DNA of 64,000 bases, taken from Stenotrophomonas mori. Its GTDB lineage: Bacteria > Pseudomonadota > Gammaproteobacteria > Xanthomonadales > Xanthomonadaceae. How positions within the stretch are numbered: the stretch's first letter is position 1; every line of letters starts with the position of its first letter. Where the stretch lies: positions 868,001 to 932,000 of the forward strand of contig NZ_JAIKTS010000001.1 of assembly GCF_023556335.1 (NCBI RefSeq), read 5' to 3'. Positions 8,045-18,623 of this stretch are shown here, in pieces. Under the pieces are notes generated by a model. The model did no database searches, was not told the DNA's origin, and saw only the letters and a program-made list of their open reading frames with translations. The position numbers and the translations under genes are program-made.

Positions 8045-9154
8045 TCAGTCCACGTGGTCGTCGAAGCGGCGGCCGCGCTGGAACGGCATCGCGTGCTGCC
8101 GGAGGATCCCCTTGGGCACGGTTTCCAGCTTCATCACGCCGTATTCCTGCGGCCACCGTGCCTGGTCGCGCGGCAGCTTGAAGGTGCCCATCAGCATGTC
8201 CACCAGCGGCAGGTGGATGGCGTAGTTGACGTCGATGTAGTCCTGCTGGCGGGCGTGATGCCAGTGGTGGTAGCGCGGCAGCACCACCAGGTACTCCAGC
8301 CAGCCGAAGCGGATGCCCAGGTTGGCGTGCGCCAGCACCGCCTGCAGGCCGACCAGGATCACGTAGGCGTTCACCGCGGGGGGGGAGAACCCCAGGACCA
8401 GCAGCGGCAGCAGCACCGCGCTGCGGGTCATCACGATCTCGGCGAAATGGATGCGCGAGCCGGCCAGCCAGTCCAGGTGGCGGCTGGAATGGTGCACGGC
8501 GTGGAAACGCCACAGCCAGGGGATGTTGTGGTACGCGCGGTGCAGGAGCGCCTGGGCCATGTCGGCCACGAACACCGCGATCAGGAACTGCGCCCAGACC
8601 GGCAGCGACTGGATGGCCGTCTTGAGCGCCGGGAACGCCGCCAGCCCGGCGAGGGTGGAGGTCGAGGCCGTCACCACGATCAGGATGAACTGGACCAGCA
8701 CGTGGCTCATGAAGAAATACGCCACGTCGGTGCGCCAGCCGGGGCGCAGCGGCGACAGCGGGCGCTTGCCGAGGTAGCGCTCCAGCGGCACGAACACCAG
8801 CGCGGAGAAGAACAGCGACAGCACGAACCAGTCCAGCCCCAGCGAATAGGGGGTCTGGCCGATGGTGTCGAACTGCACGTTGGTGCCGCCGAACAGCACC
8901 GCCAGCGTCGCGCTGGCGACGCCGATCGTGGCGATGCGCTTGTTGCGGTCGCGCAGGATGGCCAGGGTGCCCAGGACGAAGGCCGCGGCGAGCCCGACCA
9001 GCAGCAGGTGGCGGGCGAACTGCTCGTTGTAGACCGCGCGGAACTCGCGGCTGGTCAGCAGCTCCGGAAAGTGGAAGCAGGCCACCGCCATCAGGCTCAG
9101 CACTCCCAGCAGGGCCGAGGCATGGGCGAAAAAGGATCGGTGCGGTCGTGCCAT
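8045..9154 (-). CDS. sterol desaturase / fatty acid hydroxylase family membrane protein
   Basis: A 369-aa multi-pass membrane protein of the di-iron FA-hydroxylase superfamily. The histidine clusters that bind the two irons are present: HRAYH, HAVHHSSRH and HHWHHAR. Two N-terminal helices not needed for catalysis precede them (residues about 10-80). Members hydroxylate or desaturate lipids, carotenoids or sterols; the substrate cannot be told here. The start MARPHRSFF is the first ATG after a gap of about 110 bp from arsC, which is transcribed in the same direction upstream. Confidence 0.87.
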   Translation of the reverse strand: MARPHRSFFAHASALLGVLSLMAVACFHFPELLTSREFRAVYNEQFARHLLLVGLAAAFVLGTLAILRDRNKRIATIGVASATLAVLFGGTNVQFDTIGQTPYSLGLDWFVLSLFFSALVFVPLERYLGKRPLSPLRPGWRTDVAYFFMSHVLVQFILIVVTASTSTLAGLAAFPALKTAIQSLPVWAQFLIAVFVADMAQALLHRAYHNIPWLWRFHAVHHSSRHLDWLAGSRIHFAEIVMTRSAVLLPLLVLGFSPPAVNAYVILVGLQAVLAHANLGIRFGWLEYLVVLPRYHHWHHARQQDYIDVNYAIHLPLVDMLMGTFKLPRDQARWPQEYGVMKLETVPKGILRQHAMPFQRGRRFDDHVD

Positions 9155-9262
9155 GTGGGGGCTTCTGCCGGAGGACGGCAGGATTCTGCCTGCAGACGCG
9201 GACCCCGGACAACTCCCGGCCGCCCTGCGGACCGACTCCGGCCGCAGGGCAGGGGCGCTGCG

Positions 9263-9610
9263 CTACAGCAGCGTGCGGACAGTCTCCGGCGGCCGGCACA
9301 GTGCCGTGCCTTTCGCCGTCCGTACGATGGGACGGTTGATCAGCGCCGGGTGGGCCGCCATCGCCTGGACCAGCGCGGCATCATCGTCGAGGTGCCTGTC
9401 CAGGCCGAGCTCGGCATAGGCGGCCTCCTTGCGGCGCAGCAGGTCGCGCGCCGGCAGGCCCATCTCGTCCAGCAGCCGGCGCAGGGTGGCCGGATCCGGC
9501 GGAGTGGCCAGATAGTCGATGACCTCGACGTCCGCCCCGGCTTCCTGCAGCAGGGCCAGCGCGCCGCGCGAGTTGGAGCAGCGGTTGTTGTGCCAGATCG
9601 TCGCTTTCAT
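9263..9610 (-). CDS. arsC: arsenate reductase (glutaredoxin), ArsC family
   Basis: A 115-aa thioredoxin-fold protein of the ArsC/YfgD type. Catalytic Cys11 sits in HNNRCSNSR, and the substrate-binding arginine is in NRPIVRT. ArsC reduces arsenate to arsenite using glutathione and glutaredoxin. YfgD-like homologues share the fold and may not act on arsenate, and there is no arsB/arsR nearby, so the physiological role is open. Its 5' end is 4 bp from the stop of the phospholipase gene, which precedes it in the same direction, suggesting one transcript. Confidence 0.85.
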   Translation of the reverse strand: MKATIWHNNRCSNSRGALALLQEAGADVEVIDYLATPPDPATLRRLLDEMGLPARDLLRRKEAAYAELGLDRHLDDDAALVQAMAAHPALINRPIVRTAKGTALCRPPETVRTLL

Positions 9611-9614
9611 CGTC

Positions 9615-10754
9615 TCAGAACCATTCCAGCAGGGAGATGCCGACGCCGACGTAGGTGGCGCGGTGGTTGTAGTCGATCATGCTCTCGCCATAGCCGTCGA
9701 ACACCTGGATGTGCCCGCGCAGCAGGCGGTTGAGCGGGAACCCGTAGTCGGCCTGCAGCGAGCCGTGTGCGCGGCTGCCGCTGCGCAGCGAATGCCGGGC
9801 GGTGAGCGCGAACTCGTGGCCGTCGCGGTTGTAGACCAGGGTGGCATCACCGCGCCCGATGTAGTCCTGGATGTCGCGGTTGTTGTCGTCCCCGGCCTTC
9901 TCCGGGATGCGGTACCAGGGGCGCAGCATGATCGCCCAGTTCTCACGGTCCAGGCCGACGTTGAGGATCACCCGGTTCCAGCTGCGCGAGAGTGGATCGC
10001 TGCGGCCGTTGGACTGGTGGTTGAGGCTGATCCCGGTCATGCGCCCGTTCCAGCCGAACAGCGAATAGCCGTTGCGGAAGACCAGCATCGCCTCCGGCTC
10101 GTAGTTGGTTTCGCGGAACGGCCGTGAGGTCTCGCCGTTGTAGGCCTGCCAGCGCGAACTCTGGGTGTAGCCGACCCAGATGTCGCCGTTGTCCCCGAAC
10201 AGGTTCTCGGCCACCTTGGTCTTGAAGCTCAGCTGGAACTTCAGCTCGGTGTTGTCCAGCTGCTCCGCCTCGGTCACGGTATTGGCCGGATTGGGCGAAT
10301 GCGGCATCTGGTTCGTCTTGCTGCTCCAGAATGCCGGGAACAGGTACACCGGCTTGTAGGCCCGCAACTGGAACAGCCCGAGCTTGGAGTCCTTCGCCAG
10401 CTCCCAGCGGCCGTCGAGCATCGAACCGCGTCCGGCATTGGCGACCGCCGAGGCCAGCTCGTCGTGGGCGAAAAGCTCGTTGCGCGCGGGCAGCGCCCGG
10501 TCCAGCTCGGCGGCGCCGGTCCGGGCCTCCTTCAGGGTCTGCTGCGCGGCGCTGGCTGCCGCATCGGCCGCCCGGGTATCGGCCGGGCTCCGGCCCAGGG
10601 TCCGGTCGTAGCAGCTGAGCCGGGCGGCATCCGAATCCAGCGCGAAACAGGCCTGCGGCGAGGAGGGAGCGGCAACGGACTCCTGCGCGAGCACACTCGG
10701 GGAACACCCGGACAGCGCGATCAGGAGGAGGTGGCGGGTGGAAGGCTTGGGCAT
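9615..10754 (-). CDS. pldA: outer membrane phospholipase A
   Basis: A 379-aa beta-barrel hydrolase that cleaves phospholipids misplaced in the outer leaflet of the outer membrane. The catalytic triad is visible: H246 and S248 in NHQSNGRSD, and N260 twelve residues after the serine, the same spacing as E. coli OMPLA (H142/S144/N156). The protein ends in aromatic F as barrels do. The signal peptide is at residues 1-24. An extra N-terminal periplasmic segment (about 35-125) contains a paired-cysteine motif (CFALDSD..RLSCYD) and a likely coiled region; this extension makes it about 90 aa longer than the E. coli enzyme. The start is the ATG giving MPKPSTRH. Confidence 0.92.
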   Translation of the reverse strand: MPKPSTRHLLLIALSGCSPSVLAQESVAAPSSPQACFALDSDAARLSCYDRTLGRSPADTRAADAAASAAQQTLKEARTGAAELDRALPARNELFAHDELASAVANAGRGSMLDGRWELAKDSKLGLFQLRAYKPVYLFPAFWSSKTNQMPHSPNPANTVTEAEQLDNTELKFQLSFKTKVAENLFGDNGDIWVGYTQSSRWQAYNGETSRPFRETNYEPEAMLVFRNGYSLFGWNGRMTGISLNHQSNGRSDPLSRSWNRVILNVGLDRENWAIMLRPWYRIPEKAGDDNNRDIQDYIGRGDATLVYNRDGHEFALTARHSLRSGSRAHGSLQADYGFPLNRLLRGHIQVFDGYGESMIDYNHRATYVGVGISLLEWF

Positions 10755-10878
10755 GCGGCGATGATCCGTCCAGACATGGGAAAAGGGCGCGCCGGTGGAG
10801 AATGTCCGCCGGCCCCCGAATCGGGGATTGTCGGTCATTGGCCCGTGTAGTGGGAGTCAGTGCCCATCGGGAACCGTG

Positions 10879-11364
10879 CTACAGGAACCAGGCCAGGGCG
10901 AAGACCGCCAGCATCGCCAGTGCCAGGCCGAGCTTGAGCGCGACCCCGAGCACGATGCCCAGCCACGTGCCGAACCCCACCTTGGTGGCATGGCCCAGCC
11001 GCCGGCCGTGAAGGAACTCGCCGAGCATGGCCCCGGCGAAGGGGCCGGCGAACAGCCCGATGGGCATGAAGAACAGGCCGACCAGGGTGCCCAGGACTGA
11101 CCCGGCCAGGGCCAGCCGGCTGGCGCCGAGCCGCTGCGCTCCCAGGGTGGTGGAAAGCACGTCCACGATGAGCGAGATCACCGTCAATACCCCCAGCACC
11201 ACCAGCGTCACCACGCCCACCCGGTTGAATCCCTCGCCCCAGGCCGCCAGCAGCAGGCCCAGGAACACCAGCGGTACGCCGGGGATCGCCGGCAGCACGA
11301 CCCCGGCGATTCCGGCCACGACCAGCAGGCCGGCTAGCAGATACAAGATGAACGAATGATCCAT
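10879..11364 (-). CDS. DUF456 family membrane protein
   Basis: A 161-aa, very hydrophobic inner-membrane protein with about four or five helices and the family's glycine/proline signatures (VLPAIPGVPL, GPFAGAMLGE). The function of DUF456 is unknown. It lies upstream of pldA in the same direction with a 124-bp gap, so it is probably a separate unit. The start codon is directly followed by a hydrophobic helix. Confidence 0.85.
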   Translation of the reverse strand: MDHSFILYLLAGLLVVAGIAGVVLPAIPGVPLVFLGLLLAAWGEGFNRVGVVTLVVLGVLTVISLIVDVLSTTLGAQRLGASRLALAGSVLGTLVGLFFMPIGLFAGPFAGAMLGEFLHGRRLGHATKVGFGTWLGIVLGVALKLGLALAMLAVFALAWFL

Positions 11365-11392
11365 GGGCGGCTGGGGAGGGCGGGAAAAGGGG

Positions 11393-11596
11393 TTGACAAG
11401 AGTGCGCGAAAGCGATTGCTTTTTGGTTATGGTCGGGTTAAGTTTCAGCCGCTGAGCTTGGCAAGGTCACCGTGAATCGTGGCCTGATGGGTAGATCGCA
11501 TGATTTGCTGCATCGTTGCACCTCGCTTCCTCCTTGCAGTCAGCCGTCCTCGCGGGCGTATCCATAAAACGAGAGAGCAACAGGGAGTTAGTCGAG
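11393..11596 (+). promoter_or_regulatory. upstream region and long leader of the cold-shock gene
   Basis: A TTGACA -35 hexamer at 11393-11398 is followed by an AT-richer stretch; no -10 element is convincing at the ideal spacing. More than 100 nt of leader precede the csp start. Long 5' UTRs are typical of cold-shock genes, where they act as thermosensitive mRNA elements; that role is inferred here. An AGGGAG ribosome site lies just before the ATG. Confidence 0.45.
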
Positions 11597-11806
11597 ATGA
11601 CTGAACGTGAATCCGGCACCGTGAAGTGGTTCAACGACGCCAAGGGCTTCGGCTTCATCAGCCGTGAGAACGGCGAGGACGTGTTCGTGCATTTCCGCGC
11701 CATCCAGACCCAGGGCTTCAAGAGCCTGAAGGAAGGCCAGAAGGTGACCTTCACCGTGGTGCAGGGCCAGAAGGGCCTGCAGGCCGACGCCGTCCAGCCC
11801 GACTGA
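11597..11806 (+). CDS. csp: cold-shock domain RNA chaperone
   Basis: A 69-aa single OB-fold protein. RNP1 (KGFGFIS) and RNP2 (VFVHF) are intact, and it starts with the typical GTVKWFND after MTERES. It binds single-stranded RNA/DNA and melts mRNA structures. The length is the family standard. Upstream in-frame codons exist but the region before this ATG is a leader with a ribosome site. A bidirectional terminator follows. Which Csp paralogue it is cannot be decided. Confidence 0.95.
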   Translation: MTERESGTVKWFNDAKGFGFISRENGEDVFVHFRAIQTQGFKSLKEGQKVTFTVVQGQKGLQADAVQPD

Positions 11807-11824
11807 CCGGGCCGGACAGGCAAA

Positions 11825-11856
11825 GGAAAGGCCCGCTTCGGCGGGCCTTTCCGTTT
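11825..11856. terminator. bidirectional intrinsic terminator
   Basis: A 12-bp perfect stem (GGAAAGGCCCGC / GCGGGCCTTTCC) with a TTCG tetraloop, placed between the convergent csp and glycine-zipper lipoprotein genes. It has A/T-rich flanks on both sides and could serve both. Confidence 0.85.
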
Positions 11857-11884
11857 GCATCGCGCGGTTCGCGGCGGCGCTGCG

Positions 11885-12373
11885 TCAGCGGATCACCACG
11901 CGGCCGTTGACCACGCGCACGTAGGTGTTCTCGCGGATGCCGCCGAGGTCCTTCTGGTTCACCATGATCACCCGGCCATCGTCCATCCGCACCTGGATGT
12001 CATAGGAGTCGCCGGTGACGTTCTGCTGGACCTTGTTGCCGGCCAGCGCGCCGGCGGCCGCACCGGCGGCGGCGGACACATTCTGGTTGCCCTTGCTGCC
12101 TCCGGTATGGCTGGAGATCTCGTGGCCGGCGACGGCACCGACGATGCCGCCGAGGATCGCCCCCGTCGCCGACGGTGCGCTGCGGCCCGAGGCCACGGTG
12201 TTGATGCGGGTCACGATGCCGCAGTCGGCACAGCGGCCATCGTTGTAGCCGCCGCTGTTGTAGCCCCCGTTGTTGTACCCGCCGCCATAACCGCCGCCGT
12301 ACCCGGGGGACGTGGCACAGCCGGCCAATGCCAGGGTGGCGATGGCGCCCGCGGCGATCAACTGGATCTTCAT
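11885..12373 (-). CDS. glycine zipper 2TM outer-membrane lipoprotein (SlyB/Pcp-like)
   Basis: A 162-aa lipoprotein with lipobox ALAGC (Cys19). A GGGYGGGYNN repeat-rich segment follows (residues about 24-45), then a glycine-zipper hairpin (GAILGGIVGAVAGHE ... AAAGALAG) and a small C-terminal domain ending VRVVNGRVVIR. Related SlyB/PcpY proteins sit in the outer membrane and respond to envelope stress. A second glycine-zipper gene lies at 14989. The start ATG directly precedes a positively charged signal peptide; upstream in-frame sequence is the inverted-repeat region. Confidence 0.85.
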   Translation of the reverse strand: MKIQLIAAGAIATLALAGCATSPGYGGGYGGGYNNGGYNSGGYNDGRCADCGIVTRINTVASGRSAPSATGAILGGIVGAVAGHEISSHTGGSKGNQNVSAAAGAAAGALAGNKVQQNVTGDSYDIQVRMDDGRVIMVNQKDLGGIRENTYVRVVNGRVVIR

Positions 12374-12431
12374 GGTCGTTCTCCTTGCCAGAGGGTGAGC
12401 GGGTATGGCCATACCCGGCACGGGCAATCCT

Positions 12432-12475
12432 CCCTTTTCACGCGTGAATGGCGGGCCAACCACGCGTGAAAAGGG
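12432..12475. repeat. perfect 15-bp inverted repeat containing a nested palindrome
   Basis: Left arm 12432-12446 and right arm 12461-12475 are perfect reverse complements around a 14-nt loop. Each arm contains the self-palindrome CACGCGTG. It lies 7 bp downstream of the stop of the cytochrome-like gene and about 60 bp upstream of the lipoprotein gene, both leftward. It could be a terminator, a REP-like element or a protein-binding site. Confidence 0.7.
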
Positions 12476-12482
12476 CATCGTT

Positions 12483-12914
12483 TCAGCGGAAGTCCTGGTG
12501 GCAGGCCTTGCAGTCGTTCCCGATGCGCTCGGTGACGATGGCCAGCGCCGTGCAGTCGGACGGCGGCGTGCCCAGCGCATCGTTCAGGCTGGCGCGGAAG
12601 CGGCTGGCGTGCTGCTGGAAGCGGGCGTCGTCACGCAGCCCGGGGAAGGCCAGGTCCAGATCGTTGGACAGGGCCCGCAGGGTCTGCAGCCGCGGCGCGG
12701 TGTCGTTGATGGAGCAGCGGCTCTGCTTGCGGCTCTGTTCGAGCAGCTGCGACTGCTTGGCCATGACCTGCATCAGGCTGCCGGGGAAGGGGTCCTGGCG
12801 CTTCTTGATCGCGGACGCGAGCATCACGCTGGCGACGACGCCGATCACCAGTCCGAAGATGAGCACGAACAGGTAGCGGTAGGCGTTGGACGGCTTGCGG
12901 GTGGTTTCGGTCAT
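12483..12914 (-). CDS. membrane-anchored cytochrome c-prime-like protein
   Basis: A 143-aa protein with one N-terminal membrane helix (residues about 13-34) and a predicted helical periplasmic part. It ends in a CKACH heme-attachment motif only a few residues before the C-terminus. A CxxCH at the extreme end of a four-helix bundle is the arrangement of cytochromes c' and c556; the rest is too diverged for me to assign the family with certainty. Two further cysteines (about 67 and 120) could form a disulfide. No partner redox gene is adjacent. The start MTETTRKP is the only reasonable ATG. Confidence 0.7.
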   Translation of the reverse strand: MTETTRKPSNAYRYLFVLIFGLVIGVVASVMLASAIKKRQDPFPGSLMQVMAKQSQLLEQSRKQSRCSINDTAPRLQTLRALSNDLDLAFPGLRDDARFQQHASRFRASLNDALGTPPSDCTALAIVTERIGNDCKACHQDFR

Positions 12915-12998
12915 GGCCCTGGTTCCGTTGGAGCATCACTGGGGATGGAACGATGGTACGACGCCCGGGCGGTTTGCGGCCACGGGTAAGATGTGAGG

Positions 12999-13793
12999 AT
13001 GAAAGAAGCACTGCGGGAACGTTTCGCCGGCATCGACCGGCTGTATGGAGCCGGCACCATCGAGTACCTGGCCGGCCGCCGGGTCGCGGTGGTCGGGATG
13101 GGGGGCGTCGGGTCGTGGATCGTCGAAGCGCTGGCGCGCTCGGCAGTCGGCCACCTCACCCTGGTCGACGCCGACGACATCTGCGTCTCCAACACCAACC
13201 GCCAGCTGCCGGCACTGGCCGGCCAGTACGGGCGCAACAAGGCCGTCGCCATGGCCGAACGCTGCCGCGCGATCAACCCCGAGGTGCAAGTGGAGGCGGT
13301 GGAGGCGTTCCTGACCCCGTCCAACCTGGACGACCTGCTGGACCGCGGCTTCGACCTGGTGATCGATGCCTGCGACAGCTTCCGGGTCAAGGTCGAGGCC
13401 ATCGCCTGGTGCCGGCGGCGCAAGCAGCCCGTGCTCACCATCGGGGCTGCCGGTGGCCGCACCGATCCCACGCTGGTGCGGGTCCGCGATGTGTCCCGCA
13501 CCGAGCACGACGCGATGCTGGCGCTGATCCGCAAGAAGCTGCGCGGCGACTTCAACTTCCCGAAGAATCCCCAGCGCTATTTCGGCGTGCCCGCGGTGTA
13601 CTCGCTGGAGAACGTCCGTTATCCGCAGGCCGACGGCAGTGTCTGCGGCGTGCGCCCGAATCTGGGAGCCGATGCGGCGCTCTCGCTGGACTGCGGCGCC
13701 GGCCTCGGCGCGGCCACCCACATCACCGGCGCCTTCGCCTTCGCGGCGGTGGGCAAGGCGCTGGAAATGCTGCTGAAACACCGGACGGCCTGA
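12999..13793 (+). CDS. tcdA: tRNA threonylcarbamoyladenosine dehydratase
   Basis: A 264-aa E1-like enzyme (CsdL/YgdL) that uses ATP to cyclise t6A37 to ct6A37 in tRNAs reading ANN codons. The nucleotide-binding motif GMGGVGSWIVEALARS, the LVDADDICVSNTNRQ segment and the C-terminal lysine/arginine-rich helix are intact, and the length is typical. The ATG at 12999 is used; a GTG two codons upstream is less likely. It is convergent with tatD, with 15 bp between stops. Confidence 0.93.
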   Translation: MKEALRERFAGIDRLYGAGTIEYLAGRRVAVVGMGGVGSWIVEALARSAVGHLTLVDADDICVSNTNRQLPALAGQYGRNKAVAMAERCRAINPEVQVEAVEAFLTPSNLDDLLDRGFDLVIDACDSFRVKVEAIAWCRRRKQPVLTIGAAGGRTDPTLVRVRDVSRTEHDAMLALIRKKLRGDFNFPKNPQRYFGVPAVYSLENVRYPQADGSVCGVRPNLGADAALSLDCGAGLGAATHITGAFAFAAVGKALEMLLKHRTA

Positions 13794-13808
13794 GCCGCCC
13801 CGCGGGCC

Positions 13809-14585
13809 CTACAGCGCCGGCAGGCCGAACAGGCGCTGCGCGTTGCGGGTGGTCTGCGCGGCGACCTCGTCCAGCGGCTGGCCGCGCAGTCCGGCGATGA
13901 CCGAGGCGATGACCGGCAACCGCTCCGGCGCATTGCGCTGCCCGCGGATCGCGCTATCCGGCTGGTCGGGGGCATCGGTCTCCAGCAGCAGGTAGTCCAG
14001 CGGCATGCGCGCGGCCAGGGTGCGCAGGCGATTGGCCCGCGGATACGTCACCGGCCCGCCGAGGCCGAGCAGGAATCCGCTGTCCCACAGCTGCCGCGCC
14101 TGCTCCTGGCTGCCGGAGAAGCTGTGGACCACGCCACTCAGTCCGCCGACACGGCGCAGGGTATGGATGACCTCGTCCAGGGCGCGGCGCGCATGCACGA
14201 TGACCGGAAGCCCCAGGTCCCGCGCCAACTGCAGCTGGGCGAGGAAATAGCGGCGCTGGACGTCGGCGTCCAGGCCCTCGACGAAGAAGTCCAGGCCGCA
14301 TTCACCGACCGCGCAGGGACGCTCGCGCTCCAGCCAGTCGCCCAGTGCCTGGAGATGCTCCGGCCGGTGCTCGGCCAGGAACATCGGATGCAGGCCATAG
14401 GCCGGACGGCGGAGCAGAGGGCCGGGCAGGGCACAGGCCTGGCGCAGGGCCGGCCAGCTGGCGGCGGTGACCGCCGGCACCACCAGCGCGGCGACACCGG
14501 CCGCCGCGGCGCGTTCCAGCACCGCGCCGCGGTCCGGGTCGAACCGGGGGGCATCCAGGTGGCAGTGGCTGTCTACCAGCTGCAC
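13809..14585 (-). CDS. tatD: TatD family metal-dependent hydrolase (DNase)
   Basis: A 258-aa TIM-barrel metalloenzyme. Metal ligands are visible in order: HCH in DSHCHLD, E in GECGLDFF, H in VIVHAR, H in HSFSGS and D in ETDAPDQ. Members are 3'-5' exonucleases or D-aminoacyl-tRNA deacylases; the closest shape is YjjV/TatD. The stop of the DUF6116 gene precedes its start codon by 5 bp, so the two are probably co-transcribed. Confidence 0.9.
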   Translation of the reverse strand: MQLVDSHCHLDAPRFDPDRGAVLERAAAAGVAALVVPAVTAASWPALRQACALPGPLLRRPAYGLHPMFLAEHRPEHLQALGDWLERERPCAVGECGLDFFVEGLDADVQRRYFLAQLQLARDLGLPVIVHARRALDEVIHTLRRVGGLSGVVHSFSGSQEQARQLWDSGFLLGLGGPVTYPRANRLRTLAARMPLDYLLLETDAPDQPDSAIRGQRNAPERLPVIASVIAGLRGQPLDEVAAQTTRNAQRLFGLPAL

Positions 14586-14590
14586 GGCGC

Positions 14591-14827
14591 TCAGGGCTTG
14601 CGTGGCGCGGTCGCGGGGACCGCGTCGTCAACGCCGCCGGGACGCCGCCGGCGCTTCCAGTTGGCGAGCAGCAGGGTACCCAGGCCGAACAGGATCTCGT
14701 CGACGAACGGCAGCGGATCGGGCACGACCAGGCTGAGCAGGAACAGGCCTGCGGTGATCTTGAAGAGGGTCGGATAGCGCAGCTTGCGCGCCCATTCCAT
14801 CAAGGGCAGCACGACGGGACTGGACAT
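14591..14827 (-). CDS. DUF6116 family small membrane protein
   Basis: A 78-aa protein with two hydrophobic segments (residues about 20-36 and 44-55) separated by a PDPLPFVDE loop, then a basic RRRRPGG tail. It resembles a small membrane family common in xanthomonads with no known function. The ATG giving MSSPVVLPL is chosen over upstream in-frame codons because the family begins here. It overlaps no gene and leads into tatD. Confidence 0.75.
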   Translation of the reverse strand: MSSPVVLPLMEWARKLRYPTLFKITAGLFLLSLVVPDPLPFVDEILFGLGTLLLANWKRRRRPGGVDDAVPATAPRKP

Positions 14828-14988
14828 GGGAAGGCTCCTGCGGGAGAAGGTACAAGGTCGTACGGGCTTGATATTGCGGCAGCCGAAGGGGAATTTAAGG
14901 GACGGCGGGTGAACCCGATGCCATCGTTCAGCTTCATCATGGTGCAATTGCTACAGTCAACGGGCGGGCAATCCGCAGGGAGCAGACG

Positions 14989-15822
14989 ATGAAGAGCAGC
15001 ACGACGACGGTTCTGGTGGCGGCGGGTGCGCTGCTGGTGGGCGGCATCGCCACCGCGGCCTTCATGAGCGGGCGCGACAAGAGCGCCCCCCTGCCATCGC
15101 CGCACACGGAACAACCGCTGGCCGAGGCGACGACGCCGCCGGCCGAGGATGCCGCGGTCGACGACAGCGTCGCGCCGCCGGTGGCCGCGCTGGTGTATGC
15201 CGATGTCCTGAAGGTCGACCCGGTCACCCGCAACGAACCGGCCTACGCCACCGTGATCGGTACCGATCCGGTCCGCGAGACCTCGACCACCATGGTGCCG
15301 CGCGAGGTCTGCGAGGACGTGGTGGTACAGGAGCGCCTGCCGGAGCGCGACGGCAACGTCGGCGGCACCGTCGCCGGCGCGGTCATCGGCGGCCTGCTGG
15401 GCAACCAGGTGGGCAAGGGCAGTGGCCGCAAGGCCGCGACCGCGGCCGGCGCCGTCGCCGGTGGCGTGATCGGCAACCAGGTCGACAAGCGGCATGTCGG
15501 CGGACGCGTGGTCCAACGTACCGAGCGCCAGTGCCACACCGAACAGACGCCCTCCGAGTCGTCCCGTGTCACCGGCTACAACGTTACCTACCGCAAGGCC
15601 GACGGCAGCACCGGCAGCATGCGCATGGACCAGCAGCCCGGCAACCGGATCTCGCTGGGCAACACCCGTCGGACCATCGGCTATGACGTGACCTACCGCC
15701 TCAACGGCGAGGAGCAGAAGATCCGCATGGACGACAAGCCCAGCAGCGACCGCCTGCCGGTCATCGACGGCAAGGTGGTGACGCGGACCGCCGCCGCGGA
15801 GTCCGCCGGCACCCGGCAGTAA
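14989..15822 (+). CDS. glycine zipper 2TM domain-containing envelope protein
   Basis: A 277-aa protein with an N-terminal membrane or signal segment (residues about 7-27) without lipobox. A low-complexity linker follows, then a region with conserved cysteines (REVCEDVVV, RQCHTEQ) flanking a glycine-zipper hairpin (GAVIGGLLGNQVGKG ... AGGVIGNQV). The C-terminus has two related strands, YNVTYRKADG and YDVTYRLNGE, that look like an internal duplication. Proteins of this shape are envelope proteins of unknown role. A hairpin terminator follows at 15887-15909. Confidence 0.82.
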   Translation: MKSSTTTVLVAAGALLVGGIATAAFMSGRDKSAPLPSPHTEQPLAEATTPPAEDAAVDDSVAPPVAALVYADVLKVDPVTRNEPAYATVIGTDPVRETSTTMVPREVCEDVVVQERLPERDGNVGGTVAGAVIGGLLGNQVGKGSGRKAATAAGAVAGGVIGNQVDKRHVGGRVVQRTERQCHTEQTPSESSRVTGYNVTYRKADGSTGSMRMDQQPGNRISLGNTRRTIGYDVTYRLNGEEQKIRMDDKPSSDRLPVIDGKVVTRTAAAESAGTRQ

Positions 15823-15886
15823 CCTCCGGACGGGTCGCGCCATTGCCGCCTGTGGCCGCGGTGCTGCAACCGCCGGCAGCATGATC

Positions 15887-15909
15887 GACGCCCCCTTTCC
15901 GGGGGCGTC
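15887..15909 (+). terminator. intrinsic terminator after the glycine-zipper gene
   Basis: A 9-bp stem (GACGCCCCC / GGGGGCGTC) with a TTTCC loop, about 65 nt downstream of the stop, followed by a GTCGTCT stretch. Confidence 0.6.
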
Positions 15910-16000
15910 GTCGTCTGCGCCCGGGCTGGGGCGAGGCCCGCCCGGCGGCCGGACGGTCCGCCCACCGTTGACAGCTCCGGCTGCCGCCGCCGGAAAACAC

Positions 16001-16024
16001 GAAGCCCCGGCGGACCGGGGCTTC
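16001..16024 (-). terminator. intrinsic terminator of ppsA
   Basis: A 10-bp perfect stem (GAAGCCCCGG / CCGGGGCTTC) with a 4-nt loop, 27 nt past the leftward ppsA stop. On that strand it is followed by GTGTTTTCC, a U-rich tail. Confidence 0.8.
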
Positions 16025-16050
16025 GTCTGTTCAACCCGACGGGCGCGCGG

Positions 16051-18429
<2,379 letters not shown>

Positions 18430-18522
18430 GCGCGATGCTCCGTTGGGGCCATCGCCCGAGGCGGGCTGGTTTGGCCACGTCCGTAGGAAGAAGCCAATAT
18501 GATGCAGTGCACACCCAAGCCG

Positions 18523-18534
18523 CACAAGCTTGTG
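18523..18534. promoter_or_regulatory. 12-bp palindrome in the ppsA-ppsR divergent region
   Basis: CACAAGCTTGTG is a perfect palindrome near the middle of the 194-bp divergent region (18430-18623). The half-site CTTGTG recurs 19 bp to the right. It is a candidate operator for the carbon-metabolism switch; the regulator is unknown. Confidence 0.4.
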
Positions 18535-18623
18535 ACATTACTTTGTCTTGTGCTTGTCTTTTCCCGGACAGGCGCCGGCCAGTGCGGCCTGCCTGCTTCC
18601 CACTCCTTCCCGAGGACTCCTGC

